DNA from: Moorella sp. E308F
GTDB taxonomy: Bacteria > Bacillota > DSM-521 > Neomoorellales > Neomoorellaceae
Direction: 5' to 3'
Assembly (NCBI RefSeq): GCF_006538365.1
Contig: NZ_BJKN01000002.1
Location: forward strand, 62,001 to 126,000
DNA length: 64,000 nt
Made by a program: the position numbers and the translations under genes. Positions 25,328 to 32,956 of the stretch are shown here, piece after piece (positions within the stretch are counted from its first letter, which is position 1; each line of letters begins with the position of its first letter). The notes under the pieces were generated by a model. The model was not told the origin of the DNA. It made no database searches and worked only from the letters and a program-made list of their open reading frames with translations.

Positions 25328-27370
25328 ATGTACGACCGGCCGGTGAAAGTGTTAAAATATGTAGGTCCCCAGAAAGCAGCCTGCCTGGGCAAGCTCGGCA
25401 TCCAGACGGTGGGCGATCTCCTCTGGCATTTTCCCAGGCGTTATGAAGACCGACGCCAGTTAAAGGGACTGGCTTCGGCAGCGGCCGGAGAAATAATTAC
25501 CGTCCAGGTAACCATCAAAGCCTGGGAAGAAAGAGAACTGCGTCCAAATTTGCGCCTCTTCCGGGCCCTCATCCAGGACAGGCAGGGGACAGGCTATGCC
25601 CTCTGGTTTAACCAGCCCTACATAAAGCGCCAGCTACGTGTTGGAAGCGAGGTCGTCCTTACCGGGAAGGTAAATTACCGGGGTTATGTTCCCGAAATCC
25701 AGGTCAGTGACTATGAATCCCTTAGGGAAAGAGACAGCGGCCTTCATACGGGACGTATTGTACCCTTTTACCCCCTGACGACGGGCTTAAGCCAGCGCTG
25801 GCTGAGGCTGATTGTCCACCAGGCCCTGGAAGAAGTTCAGGGAGAATTGCCTGAGCTTTTACCCCTCCCTTTATGCCAGCGTTATCGCCTTTTACCCCGC
25901 TACCAGGCCTTGAAATATATTCACTTCCCCCCCGATCCTGCCGCTCTGCACCAGGCGCGGCGGCGCCTTAAATATGAAGAACTTCTAGTCTGGGAACTGG
26001 CTTTAACTTTAAACCGCTGGCAGCGTGAAGCAGGCGTTAGGGGCATTGCCCATACACCGGACAACGGACTGGTGCGGCAATTAATTGCTACCCTGCCCTT
26101 TAAACTGACTCGGGCCCAGGAAAGGGTGCTGGCCGAAATCCTAACCGATATGGAAAACCCGCGGCCGATGGCCCGCCTGCTCCAAGGGGATGTCGGTTCG
26201 GGTAAAACCGTAGTGGCGGCAGCAGCCATGGTTAAGGCTGTGGCTGGTGGCTGGCAGGCTGCCTTGATGGTCCCTACGGAAGTCCTGGCCGAGCAGCACG
26301 GGCAAACCCTCCAGAAAATCCTCGCGCCCTTAAAAGTACCGGTAGCCGTCCTGACGGGCAACACTTCCCGGCCGGAGCGGGAAGTTATCCTGGCCGGCCT
26401 GGCCACCGGCCAATTACCCCTGGTAGTAGGTACTCATGCTTTGATCCAGGAAAATGTAAGCTTTAAGGCCCTGGGACTGGTCGTTATCGATGAGCAGCAC
26501 CGCTTTGGCGTTGACCAGCGGGCCGCCTTGGAGGCCAAGGGGCAGGCTCCCGACCTGCTGGTTATGACGGCCACACCCATTCCCCGTACCCTGGCCCTGG
26601 CAATATATGGTGACCTGGATGTGTCCCTTCTGGACGAACTACCACCGGGGCGGCAACCGGTAACTACCCGCATTTTAACGGAGAAACAGCGCGCAAAAGC
26701 ATACCAGTTAATCCGCCGGGAGATTGAGAGTGGCCACCAGGCCTATGTTATCTGTCCCTTAATTGATGGAAGCGACAGCATAGCTGCGGAAGCCGCCATC
26801 GCCATGGCGAAAAAGCTACAGGAAGAAGTCTTTCCTGAATACACGGTGGGGCTGGTTCACGGGCGCCTTAAACCTGCTGAAAAGGAGGAGGTAATGAAGG
26901 CTTTCCGGGAGGGTAAAATCGCCATCCTGGTGGCAACGACAGTCGTTGAGGTAGGAGTCGACGTGCCCAATGCTACGGTAATGCTAATCGAAGGGGCGGA
27001 AAGGTTGGGCCTGGCCCAACTACACCAGCTGAGGGGCCGGGTGGGGCGCGGTACGTCACCGGCCTATTGTTTGCTCATCACCAGTAGCAACAAGGCAGCC
27101 CGGGAGCGGCTGGCTATCCTGGCCTCCAGCCAGGACGGCTTTGCCATTGCCGAAGCCGACCTGCGCCTCAGGGGTCCCGGGGAATTCTTTGGCACCCGCC
27201 AGCACGGTTTGCCGGAATTTCGCCTAGCCAGGCTACCCGAGGATAGCCGCATATTGGAACAGGCCCGCCAGGACGCCCGCCTGATTTGTCGGGAAAACCT
27301 CTGGCAGCAGCCGGAATACCGCCAGCTTTACCTGACGGCCAGGAAAAAAATGGCAAGTCTGTTATTATAA
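25328..27370 (+). CDS. recG: ATP-dependent DNA helicase RecG
   Basis: Branch-migrating helicase (680 aa) that regresses stalled forks and processes Holliday junctions. The N-terminal wedge/OB domain (about 55-150) is followed by SF2 motifs: Walker A LLQGDVGSGKTVVAA, DEQHRFG (motif II), VMTATPIPRTLAL (motif III) and HQLRGRVGRG (motif VI), and a C-terminal TRG region. Length is normal for the family. Confidence 0.96.
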   Translation: MYDRPVKVLKYVGPQKAACLGKLGIQTVGDLLWHFPRRYEDRRQLKGLASAAAGEIITVQVTIKAWEERELRPNLRLFRALIQDRQGTGYALWFNQPYIKRQLRVGSEVVLTGKVNYRGYVPEIQVSDYESLRERDSGLHTGRIVPFYPLTTGLSQRWLRLIVHQALEEVQGELPELLPLPLCQRYRLLPRYQALKYIHFPPDPAALHQARRRLKYEELLVWELALTLNRWQREAGVRGIAHTPDNGLVRQLIATLPFKLTRAQERVLAEILTDMENPRPMARLLQGDVGSGKTVVAAAAMVKAVAGGWQAALMVPTEVLAEQHGQTLQKILAPLKVPVAVLTGNTSRPEREVILAGLATGQLPLVVGTHALIQENVSFKALGLVVIDEQHRFGVDQRAALEAKGQAPDLLVMTATPIPRTLALAIYGDLDVSLLDELPPGRQPVTTRILTEKQRAKAYQLIRREIESGHQAYVICPLIDGSDSIAAEAAIAMAKKLQEEVFPEYTVGLVHGRLKPAEKEEVMKAFREGKIAILVATTVVEVGVDVPNATVMLIEGAERLGLAQLHQLRGRVGRGTSPAYCLLITSSNKAARERLAILASSQDGFAIAEADLRLRGPGEFFGTRQHGLPEFRLARLPEDSRILEQARQDARLICRENLWQQPEYRQLYLTARKKMASLLL

Positions 27371-27456
27371 TAAGAGAAAATTTACCAAAAACAAAGGGTA
27401 TGTTTAAATTATTTTTCAGCCACACTAAGCTTAAAAATTGGCACGCAGGTGATTCT

Positions 27457-27852
27457 ATGCGATTAGAAAAAGATGAGTGTTCCTTATTGGCTTCTTTTTC
27501 CAGCAGCACCCGGGCCCAGGAAGCCATCAATGCCCTGAAAGCGGCTGGTATAACAGAAGTTCAGTTTGACCGGGTGGGACGTTTTGGCACCCGCTATAAT
27601 GACCAGTACAATAATCCCCTGGCCAACCAGGCCAATACCATTACCGGCTTGACCCTTTATTCCGCTGATATTAACCCCCTGGTAAAAACCGATACCAGAG
27701 CCCTGCTGGCCGCCGACCCTTCTGTCAGCGGTGTGGGTTTAAAGGATTACGGGGTGGCCGGCAACGAGGGTTTTTTAGTTACCGTAGTAACGAAAGCGAC
27801 CCGGGTGAAGGAAGCCCGGGAAATTCTTGAGGCCCACGGTGGCAGACTTTAA
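27457..27852 (+). CDS. Conserved hypothetical protein
   Basis: A 131-aa protein I do not recognise with confidence. The start LLASFSSSTRAQEAINALKAAGITEVQFDRV and the end VTVVTKATRVKEAREILEAHGGRL look like two halves of a small alpha/beta (ferredoxin-like) fold, as in proteins that scan for residues to pair in flavin or stress domains. The middle (YNDQYNNPLANQANTITG) is Asn-rich. No membrane segment or metal motif is seen. It lies between recG and a spore gene. Confidence 0.55.
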   Translation: MRLEKDECSLLASFSSSTRAQEAINALKAAGITEVQFDRVGRFGTRYNDQYNNPLANQANTITGLTLYSADINPLVKTDTRALLAADPSVSGVGLKDYGVAGNEGFLVTVVTKATRVKEAREILEAHGGRL

Positions 27853-27917
27853 ATAAGCACCCTTCAGAGGTTTTTTTGCAATATTAATGCAAAATTACGC
27901 TAGCCAAATAATACTAA

Positions 27918-27946
27918 GCATAAAAAAAGGTCGCCGGCTAATACTA
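27918..27946 (+). promoter_or_regulatory. Candidate sigma-G/F promoter of the SASP gene
   Basis: GCATA (27918-27922) matches the forespore -35 core (GHATR) and AATACTA (27940-27946) matches 6/7 of the -10 (CATnhTA), with a 17-base spacer. An upstream repeat TAATACTAAG (27909-27918) recurs exactly 30 bases later (27939-27948), giving a second weaker promoter-like pair. Confidence 0.6.
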
Positions 27947-27978
27947 AGACTGCATAAAGGTAAAGGAGGTGAAACTGA

Positions 27979-28347
27979 ATGCCGCGTGGAGGAAGGACCA
28001 ACCGTCTCCTGATCCCCCAGGCCCGCGGCCAGATGGAAAGGTTCAAGCAGGAAGTGGCCAGCGAACTGGGGATCTCCAATTACGACGGTTACCTGGGTGA
28101 CCTGCCCTCCAAGGTTAACGGTTCTGTAGGGGGGCTCATGGTCAAAAAGATGATCGCTGCTTACGAGCAGACCCTGAGCAATCAGGCAGCCGGCGGCCTT
28201 GGTGGTGCAGATGTTGAACTGGGTGCCGCCCAGAACGTTACCGGTCGCATCAGCGGGCCTAACCCCGCTTATAATGCCGGTGGACAAAAGTTAAACATTA
28301 ATGCCCAGCAATACAACCCCGGTGGACTGGGTGGATTGACTCAGTAA
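27979..28347 (+). CDS. Alpha/beta-type small acid-soluble spore protein
   Basis: DNA-coating spore protein (122 aa). Both family signatures are present: FKQEVASELGI, which includes the germination-protease cleavage site (SE/LG), and GSVGGLMVKKMIAAYEQ. The C-terminus (about 75-122) is longer than in Bacillus SASPs and rich in Gly, Asn and Gln. A strong ribosome binding site (aaaggaggtgaaac) precedes the ATG. The gene converges on gpr, the protease that degrades it in germination. Confidence 0.93.
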   Translation: MPRGGRTNRLLIPQARGQMERFKQEVASELGISNYDGYLGDLPSKVNGSVGGLMVKKMIAAYEQTLSNQAAGGLGGADVELGAAQNVTGRISGPNPAYNAGGQKLNINAQQYNPGGLGGLTQ

Positions 28348-28358
28348 CGGCAATTCCG

Positions 28359-28386
28359 GATGGCGGGTTTAACCCGCCATCTTTTT
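28359..28386. terminator. Terminator between convergent SASP and gpr genes
   Basis: A near-perfect stem (gatggcggg/cccgccatc) with a short loop and a T run on the plus strand. Its 3' edge covers the gpr stop codon. Confidence 0.85.
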
Positions 28387-29362
28387 AATGTAAGGGTATG
28401 GCCGCCCTGGCCTGCAGTAAAGCGCTATGCAGAGTCCTGTTGAGGGCATTGCCAATAACCCAGGCCAGGTTATGCACCAGGTCGTCAACTTCTTTGGGGG
28501 TTACGGTAAGGTTACCGCCAAATGGTGCCAGGACATTGCGGGTAAGGTTCTGGGCCACGGCCTGGTCAAGCTGCAGGTTGACATGGGGAAAAGCCTGCTG
28601 CATTTGGTTAAGGGCTTCATAAATAATTACGCCGGCATGAACCACGGTAGGAATACCGATGGCAATGACGGGAACACCCATAGTTTGCCGATTGATGCCG
28701 ACACGCTGATTGCCCACCCCTGAGCCGGGACTAATACCGGTATCAGTAATTTGAATACTGCTGCCTATACGCTGCAGATCGCCGGCGGCCAGGGCATCGA
28801 TGGCAATCAACACCCGGGGCCGGGTTTTTTCTACTACACCCTTGAGGATTTCCGCTGTTTCAATACCGGTGGTACCCAGGACACCGGGGGCCAGGGCGCT
28901 GACGGGCCTGGTTCCTGGGGGCATATTTTGCGGGGCAAATTTTAGTAAATGCCTAGTGACTGTAAACTGGTTGATTACTTTTGGACCCAGGGAATCCGGT
29001 GTGGCTTCCCAGTTTCCCAGGCCCACCACCAGCACCGAGTCGGTAGGACCGACATTCCATTTTTCTAACAACAGGTTGAGCTTCTGGGCCAGGAGCCCCG
29101 CTATTTCTTCATGGACGGGCGGGTTTTCAAAGCGGAGGGCCGGGGCATCAATGGTTATGTAAGTTCCTAGGGGCTTGCCCATGGCCTGCTCGCCGGTGGC
29201 ATTCATGATCGTAATGGTTGTAACCGTAGCGTTGGGATACTGTTCTTTATCTTCCTTTACCCCTGGCACTTCCTGCCGGGTAGCCCCGCGTAATAGAGCA
29301 TGAGCTTCTACCGCCAGGTCCAGGATTACCCCTGAAAGCCGGTAAAATTCGGCGCGCTCCAA
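28385..29362 (-). CDS. gpr: Germination protease GPR
   Basis: Aspartic-type protease (325 aa) that cleaves SASPs when spores germinate. Conserved blocks include GTYITIDAPALR, VLVVGLGNWEATPDSLGP, LGTTGIETAEI, IAIDALAAGDLQRIGSSIQ and the late GIPTVVHA. The TTG at 29362 is chosen: AAGGAGG lies just upstream with normal spacing, and the product begins near the usual processed end of GPR. An in-frame ATG at 29404 is the alternative. It is made as a zymogen in the forespore in known cases. Confidence 0.93.
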   Translation of the reverse strand: MERAEFYRLSGVILDLAVEAHALLRGATRQEVPGVKEDKEQYPNATVTTITIMNATGEQAMGKPLGTYITIDAPALRFENPPVHEEIAGLLAQKLNLLLEKWNVGPTDSVLVVGLGNWEATPDSLGPKVINQFTVTRHLLKFAPQNMPPGTRPVSALAPGVLGTTGIETAEILKGVVEKTRPRVLIAIDALAAGDLQRIGSSIQITDTGISPGSGVGNQRVGINRQTMGVPVIAIGIPTVVHAGVIIYEALNQMQQAFPHVNLQLDQAVAQNLTRNVLAPFGGNLTVTPKEVDDLVHNLAWVIGNALNRTLHSALLQARAAIPLH

Positions 29363-29480
29363 GGTCGTTTCCTCCTTTTTAAGCCCTGCCTTCAGGTTAT
29401 CCATAATGAAAAAAAATATACATCGAAAAGGAAAACTTTCTTTGCATGTTGAATATTTGCCCTCAGGGAAGGTGAGACTG

Positions 29481-29648
29481 ATGGAAGTAAAATGTTCCCT
29501 CTGCGGTCGTAAAGAGGAGCTTACCAAAGTACATAAGGATTACCGTAAATTAGCCAGGGACAAGAATGCCGTCTACACCTGCGAAACCTGCCGTGCCCGC
29601 CTGCGCTACCAGGCCCTGCAGGCGCAAAGACCAGAAAAACCATTATAA
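29481..29648 (+). CDS. DUF2197 zinc-ribbon protein (YlaI-like)
   Basis: A 55-aa protein with two Cys pairs (VKCSLCGRKEEL and TCETCRARLR), matching the DUF2197/YlaI family of unknown function. A zinc ribbon is likely. The ATG at 29481 follows gaaggtgagactg. The frame extends upstream to 29406, but that part has no ribosome binding site and lies in the divergent gpr upstream region. Confidence 0.7.
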   Translation: MEVKCSLCGRKEELTKVHKDYRKLARDKNAVYTCETCRARLRYQALQAQRPEKPL

Positions 29649-29656
29649 ATAACATA

Positions 29657-29685
29657 TTGACAGCGAAAAATATGTACAGTATAAT
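29657..29685 (+). promoter_or_regulatory. Consensus sigma-A promoter of the selenoprotein operon
   Basis: TTGACA (29657-29662) and TATAAT (29680-29685), both perfect, are separated by exactly 17 bases. It lies 24 bases upstream of the HesB-like ATG. It is the best promoter match I found in the window and predicts strong constitutive expression. Confidence 0.92.
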
Positions 29686-29709
29686 CATAAAAAGAGAGGA
29701 GGAAGAAAG

Positions 29710-29991
29710 ATGGAAATTCGTATTAGCCCGAAAGCAGAACAATATATCAAAGAAAAATCCGATACCATTACCATTAAACTGGAGATGTGCGGCGGTTGAG
29801 CGGGTATATCCATTCGTCCTGCCGTGTATGCAGGCGCGCCGGCCGACGTGAAAAACTTTATTTTCCAGCAGCTAAACGGTTTGAAGGTATACCTGCAAAA
29901 AGGAATCAAGGCTTCCCGGGGCCTGGATGTGGACCTGGTAGGCTTTGGCCCCTTTAAACAGCTCGTTGTTGATGGAGTGCAAAATTATTAA
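29710..29991 (+). CDS. HesB-like selenoprotein with in-frame TGA (Sec30)
   Basis: A 93-residue protein if the TGA at 29797-29799 is read as selenocysteine: MEIRISPKAEQYIKEKSDTI, then LEMCGGU, then AGISIRPAVYAGAP and onwards to a TAA at 29989-29991. The N-terminus resembles the HesB/IscA fold, and CGGU places Sec three residues after a Cys, as in the known HesB-like/CC-Se motif selenoprotein family. A SECIS-like hairpin begins 15 bases after the TGA. The frame after the TGA stays open for 63 codons and ends 19 bases before thioredoxin. Alternatives are a Cys-to-stop mutation or a recently broken gene. Function is unknown; a redox role with thioredoxin is inferred. Confidence 0.82.
29815..29836 (+). 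promoter_or_regulatory. Candidate bacterial SECIS element
   Basis: Stem CG(T)CCTGC / GCAGGCG with one bulged T and loop CGTGTAT. The apical loop GU (29824-29825) lies about 25 bases after the TGA, within the spacing used by bacterial SelB-dependent SECIS hairpins. It lies inside the coding sequence, as expected for bacteria. Confidence 0.7.
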
Positions 29992-30010
29992 ATTGGGGAG
30001 GTAGTAAAAT

Positions 30011-30337
30011 ATGAGCAAGCCCGTTAATGTGGATAGCAGCGCCTTTGAAGCTGAAGTATTGTCAGCACCACTGCCGGTAGTAGTTGATTTCTGGGCCGTC
30101 TGGTGCGGTCCCTGCCGGATGATGGCCCCGGTACTGGACCAGCTAGCCGAAGACTACGCTGGTAACGTTAAATTTGCCAAGGTAAATGTTGACGAAAACC
30201 AGGAACTGGCCGCCCGATATGGTATTATGAGTATACCTACCCTGGTTATCTTTAAAGACGGCCAGGAAGTGGGACGGGTCATCGGCTATATGCCCAAGGA
30301 AAAGCTAAAGGAACAGCTGGAAGCTGCTATACATTAA
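30011..30337 (+). CDS. trxA: Thioredoxin
   Basis: Small dithiol reductant (108 aa). The active site WCGPC is at residues 31-35, with the buried Asp in VVDFWAVWCG and the cis-Pro in MSIPTLVIF. The ATG follows ggggaggtag and lies 19 bases after the HesB-like selenoprotein, so both share the consensus promoter. A natural partner for reducing a Cys-Sec bond, though this is inference. Confidence 0.95.
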   Translation: MSKPVNVDSSAFEAEVLSAPLPVVVDFWAVWCGPCRMMAPVLDQLAEDYAGNVKFAKVNVDENQELAARYGIMSIPTLVIFKDGQEVGRVIGYMPKEKLKEQLEAAIH

Positions 30338-30348
30338 GGGGAGATTAC

Positions 30349-30537
30349 ATGGCCCGCCAAGCCTTTATTGATGCCAACCTCTGTGACGGCCGGGCCGATT
30401 GCCAGGCCATGAGCGCCTGCCCTACTAAATCCTTCCTGCGCGAAGAAGAGAGCGAACCCTGGTTTATTGGCCCTACCTGCCTGGGTTGCGGCCGCTGTGT
30501 AATGGCCTGTGACCGGCAGGCCATCCGCCTGATTTAG
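30349..30537 (+). CDS. Ferredoxin-like iron-sulfur protein with altered first cluster motif
   Basis: A 62-aa protein. The second motif is a standard [4Fe-4S] set: CLGCGRCVMAC (Cys44, 47, 50, 54). The first motif has only three Cys (12, 18, 24): the position expected for the second ligand is Arg15 and the spacing is C-x5-C-x5-CP. In two-cluster ferredoxins one cluster would therefore lack a Cys ligand, so a [3Fe-4S] or single-cluster protein is possible. It lies 11 bases after thioredoxin and is followed by a terminator. Confidence 0.8.
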   Translation: MARQAFIDANLCDGRADCQAMSACPTKSFLREEESEPWFIGPTCLGCGRCVMACDRQAIRLI

Positions 30538-30541
30538 CGAG

Positions 30542-30569
30542 GGTCACCGGTTAAAGCCGGTGGCCTTTA
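30542..30569 (+). terminator. Terminator of the selenoprotein-thioredoxin-ferredoxin operon
   Basis: A 9-bp stem (ggtcaccgg/ccggtggcc, one G-U pair), loop ttaaag, then a T-rich tail. Confidence 0.8.
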
Positions 30570-30653
30570 TTATTTTCTTTATCAAAATTTGCTTTGTTAA
30601 GGCAGGCTTTTGTCGGGGCACGTTGAATTATAACCTCGAAGGAGGTAGACCAG

Positions 30654-31688
30654 ATGCTCCGGAAAGTCCGGGTAGAAGACAGCGTGGGCACGGTCCTGGC
30701 CCACGACCTGACCAAAATCGTCCCCGGCGAATTCAAGGGAAGGCGATTTAAGAAAGGACATATTATTCAGCCGGAAGATATACCGGAACTGTTGCAGATG
30801 GGCAAGGAGCACCTATATGTCCTGGCCCTGGGGCCGGACGAGGTGCACGAAGACGAAGCCGCCATTCGCCTGGCACGGGCGGCAGCCGGCGACGGCGATC
30901 ACGGCCTTGAATTTAGCGAGCCACAGGAAGGCAAGGTAAACCTTATCGCCGCCAGGGACGGCCTGTTGAAGGTAAATCTTCCGGCCCTGCAGCAAGTTAA
31001 TGAAGGGGCGGATATCGTCCTGGCCACCCTGCACAACAATTACCCGGTTACGGCAGGCCAGGTGGTGGCCGGCACCAGGTTGATCCCCCTGCTGGCACCG
31101 CGGGCGGTGATTGAAAGGGTGGAAGCCATTTGCCGCCAGGCCGGTGGTATAGTCCGCATAGCACCCTACCGCCGGTTGCGGGTAGGCTTGATTACCACCG
31201 GGAGCGAAGTTTACAAAGGGCGGGTAAAAGATGCCTTTGGCCCGGTGGTCCGGGCCAAGATTGCCAGTTATGGATCAGAAGTAGTGCGGGAAGAGGTCGT
31301 ACCGGATGATGCCGAGGCAATCCGGCAGGCTATCGCCGCCATGTTAACTGCCGGCATGGAAATGGTGGTGCTGACGGGGGGCATGTCGGTAGATCCTGAC
31401 GACGTGACTCCGGAAGGGATCCGCCGCAGCGGGGCGGAAGTCGTCACCTACGGCGCCCCGGTGCTGCCAGGGGCCATGTTTATGCTGGCCTACCTGGGAG
31501 AGGTGCCTGTTATGGGCCTGCCGGGATGTGTCATGTATTACCGGGCCACCATTTTTGACCTGGTCCTGCCCCGGGTTTTAACGGGGGAAAGGATACAGCG
31601 CAAAGATATAGCCGGGCTGGCGGCCGGCGGCCTCTGCCAGGGCTGCCTGGAATGCCGCTACCCGGCCTGTTCCTTCGGTAAAGCTTAA
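30654..31688 (+). CDS. Molybdopterin-binding protein with C-terminal Cys cluster
   Basis: A 344-aa protein with a MoeA/MogA-type molybdopterin-binding domain (about 175-320): GLITTGSEVYKGRVKDAFGP, VVLTGGMSVDPDDVTPEGI and GLPGCVMYY. The N-terminal 170 residues resemble a MoeA-like linker domain without a clear name. The C-terminus has CQGCLECRYPACSFGKA, a four-Cys motif that could bind metal. Probable role is in molybdenum or tungsten cofactor handling for enzymes such as formate dehydrogenase. It has its own ribosome binding site (gaaggaggtag) and converges on paaK. Confidence 0.82.
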   Translation: MLRKVRVEDSVGTVLAHDLTKIVPGEFKGRRFKKGHIIQPEDIPELLQMGKEHLYVLALGPDEVHEDEAAIRLARAAAGDGDHGLEFSEPQEGKVNLIAARDGLLKVNLPALQQVNEGADIVLATLHNNYPVTAGQVVAGTRLIPLLAPRAVIERVEAICRQAGGIVRIAPYRRLRVGLITTGSEVYKGRVKDAFGPVVRAKIASYGSEVVREEVVPDDAEAIRQAIAAMLTAGMEMVVLTGGMSVDPDDVTPEGIRRSGAEVVTYGAPVLPGAMFMLAYLGEVPVMGLPGCVMYYRATIFDLVLPRVLTGERIQRKDIAGLAAGGLCQGCLECRYPACSFGKA

Positions 31689-31694
31689 AGGTTT

Positions 31695-32954
31695 TTAATT
31701 ATCCCGGTAATCGTAGACGCGCCGGGTTTTCTTTTCGCTGCGGGGCAAAGTCCCTAAAGGTACCGCCTCCACGTCGGCCAGGATGCCGATGCGGTTTTTA
31801 ATCTGGCGCCGGCACTCGGCGGCGACGGCATTGCTCTCATGGCCGGGAAGGTACTCGATCTTTACCAACAGCCGGTCCTTGCCCTGCTCACGAGTTAAGA
31901 TGAGCTGGTATTCGCTGCCGGCCCCCGGCGTGAGTTGCAGGACATGGTCGACCTGACCCGGATATATATTGACACCCTTAATTTTAACCATGTCATCGGT
32001 CCGGCCCAAAACGCGCTCGATCATGGGGAAGGGTGAACCGCAGGAACAAGCTTCCACCTTCAAGCAGGTAAGGTCATGGGTACGATAACGTAGTAAAGGC
32101 ATGCCTTCCTTGGTCAGGGTGGTGATGACCAGTTCCCCCGTTTCGCCAGGCGGCAGCTGCCTGCCCGTTGCCGGGTCAATAATCTCCAGCAGCAGGTGAT
32201 CGGTCCAGATGTGGATCCCTTCATGGGCCGGGCAATCAAGGCCGATGCCGGGGCCGTAAATTTCCGTAAGCCCGTAAATATCAAAGGTTTCAATCCCCAG
32301 GAGCTCTTCAATGCGCCGGCGCATTTTTTCGCCCCAGCGTTCGGAACCCAGGAGGCCAACCCGCAGGGCCAGCCGGTCCTTCAGGCCCCGGCGTTCGATT
32401 TCTTCGCCCAGGAAAAGGGCATAGGAAGCAGTGGCCGTCAGGACGGTAGCCTGGAGGTCGACCAGCATTTCCAGCTGTTTTTCCGTATTGCCGGCACCGG
32501 TGGGAATGGCCATGGCGCCCAGGTATTCAACCCCGGCCTGGAAACCGATGCCTGCTGTCCAGAGGCCGTAACCGGGGGTGATCTGCACGCGGTCGCGGTT
32601 GGTTACCCCGGCCAGGGCAAAACAGCGGGCCATCATTTCTGCCCAGGCAGCCACGTCACCGGCGGTGTAGGGAATGATAATGGGCTTACCGGTGGTTCCT
32701 GAGGAGGAATGAATCCGGACGACTTTTTCTTCCGGAACGGCCATCAGTTCCAGGGGCCTGCCGTTGCGCAGCTCCCATTTATCGGTCAGGGGGACCGCCG
32801 CCAGGTCGGCTACGGTCCTGATATCACCCGGCCTGATCCCGGCGGCCGTAAGTTTTACGCGGTAATAGGGTGAGCTGTCAAAAAGGCGCTGTACCAGGGC
32901 TTGCAGGGCCGGAGCCTGCTGCCGGTAGAGTTTTTCGTAATCAAATTGCCCCAT
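31695..32954 (-). CDS. paaK: Phenylacetate-CoA ligase
   Basis: AMP-forming aryl-CoA ligase (419 aa). Motifs are the phosphate loop HSSSGTTGKPIIIPYT, FDIYGLTEIYGPG and LRYRTHDLT, with the C-terminal subdomain starting near GRTDDMVKIKGVNIYP. It follows iorA-iorB with a 2-base gap. Indolepyruvate oxidoreductase already makes aryl-acetyl-CoA, so this ligase would run the free-acid interconversion or scavenge phenylacetate or indoleacetate. Confidence 0.92.
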   Translation of the reverse strand: MGQFDYEKLYRQQAPALQALVQRLFDSSPYYRVKLTAAGIRPGDIRTVADLAAVPLTDKWELRNGRPLELMAVPEEKVVRIHSSSGTTGKPIIIPYTAGDVAAWAEMMARCFALAGVTNRDRVQITPGYGLWTAGIGFQAGVEYLGAMAIPTGAGNTEKQLEMLVDLQATVLTATASYALFLGEEIERRGLKDRLALRVGLLGSERWGEKMRRRIEELLGIETFDIYGLTEIYGPGIGLDCPAHEGIHIWTDHLLLEIIDPATGRQLPPGETGELVITTLTKEGMPLLRYRTHDLTCLKVEACSCGSPFPMIERVLGRTDDMVKIKGVNIYPGQVDHVLQLTPGAGSEYQLILTREQGKDRLLVKIEYLPGHESNAVAAECRRQIKNRIGILADVEAVPLGTLPRSEKKTRRVYDYRDN

Positions 32955-32956
32955 AA

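Noticed and set aside
29710-29799. Reading the HesB-like gene as a 29-residue peptide ending at TGA
   Set aside because: The frame continues with coding character to a stop next to thioredoxin, and a SECIS-like hairpin follows, so selenocysteine is more likely than termination.
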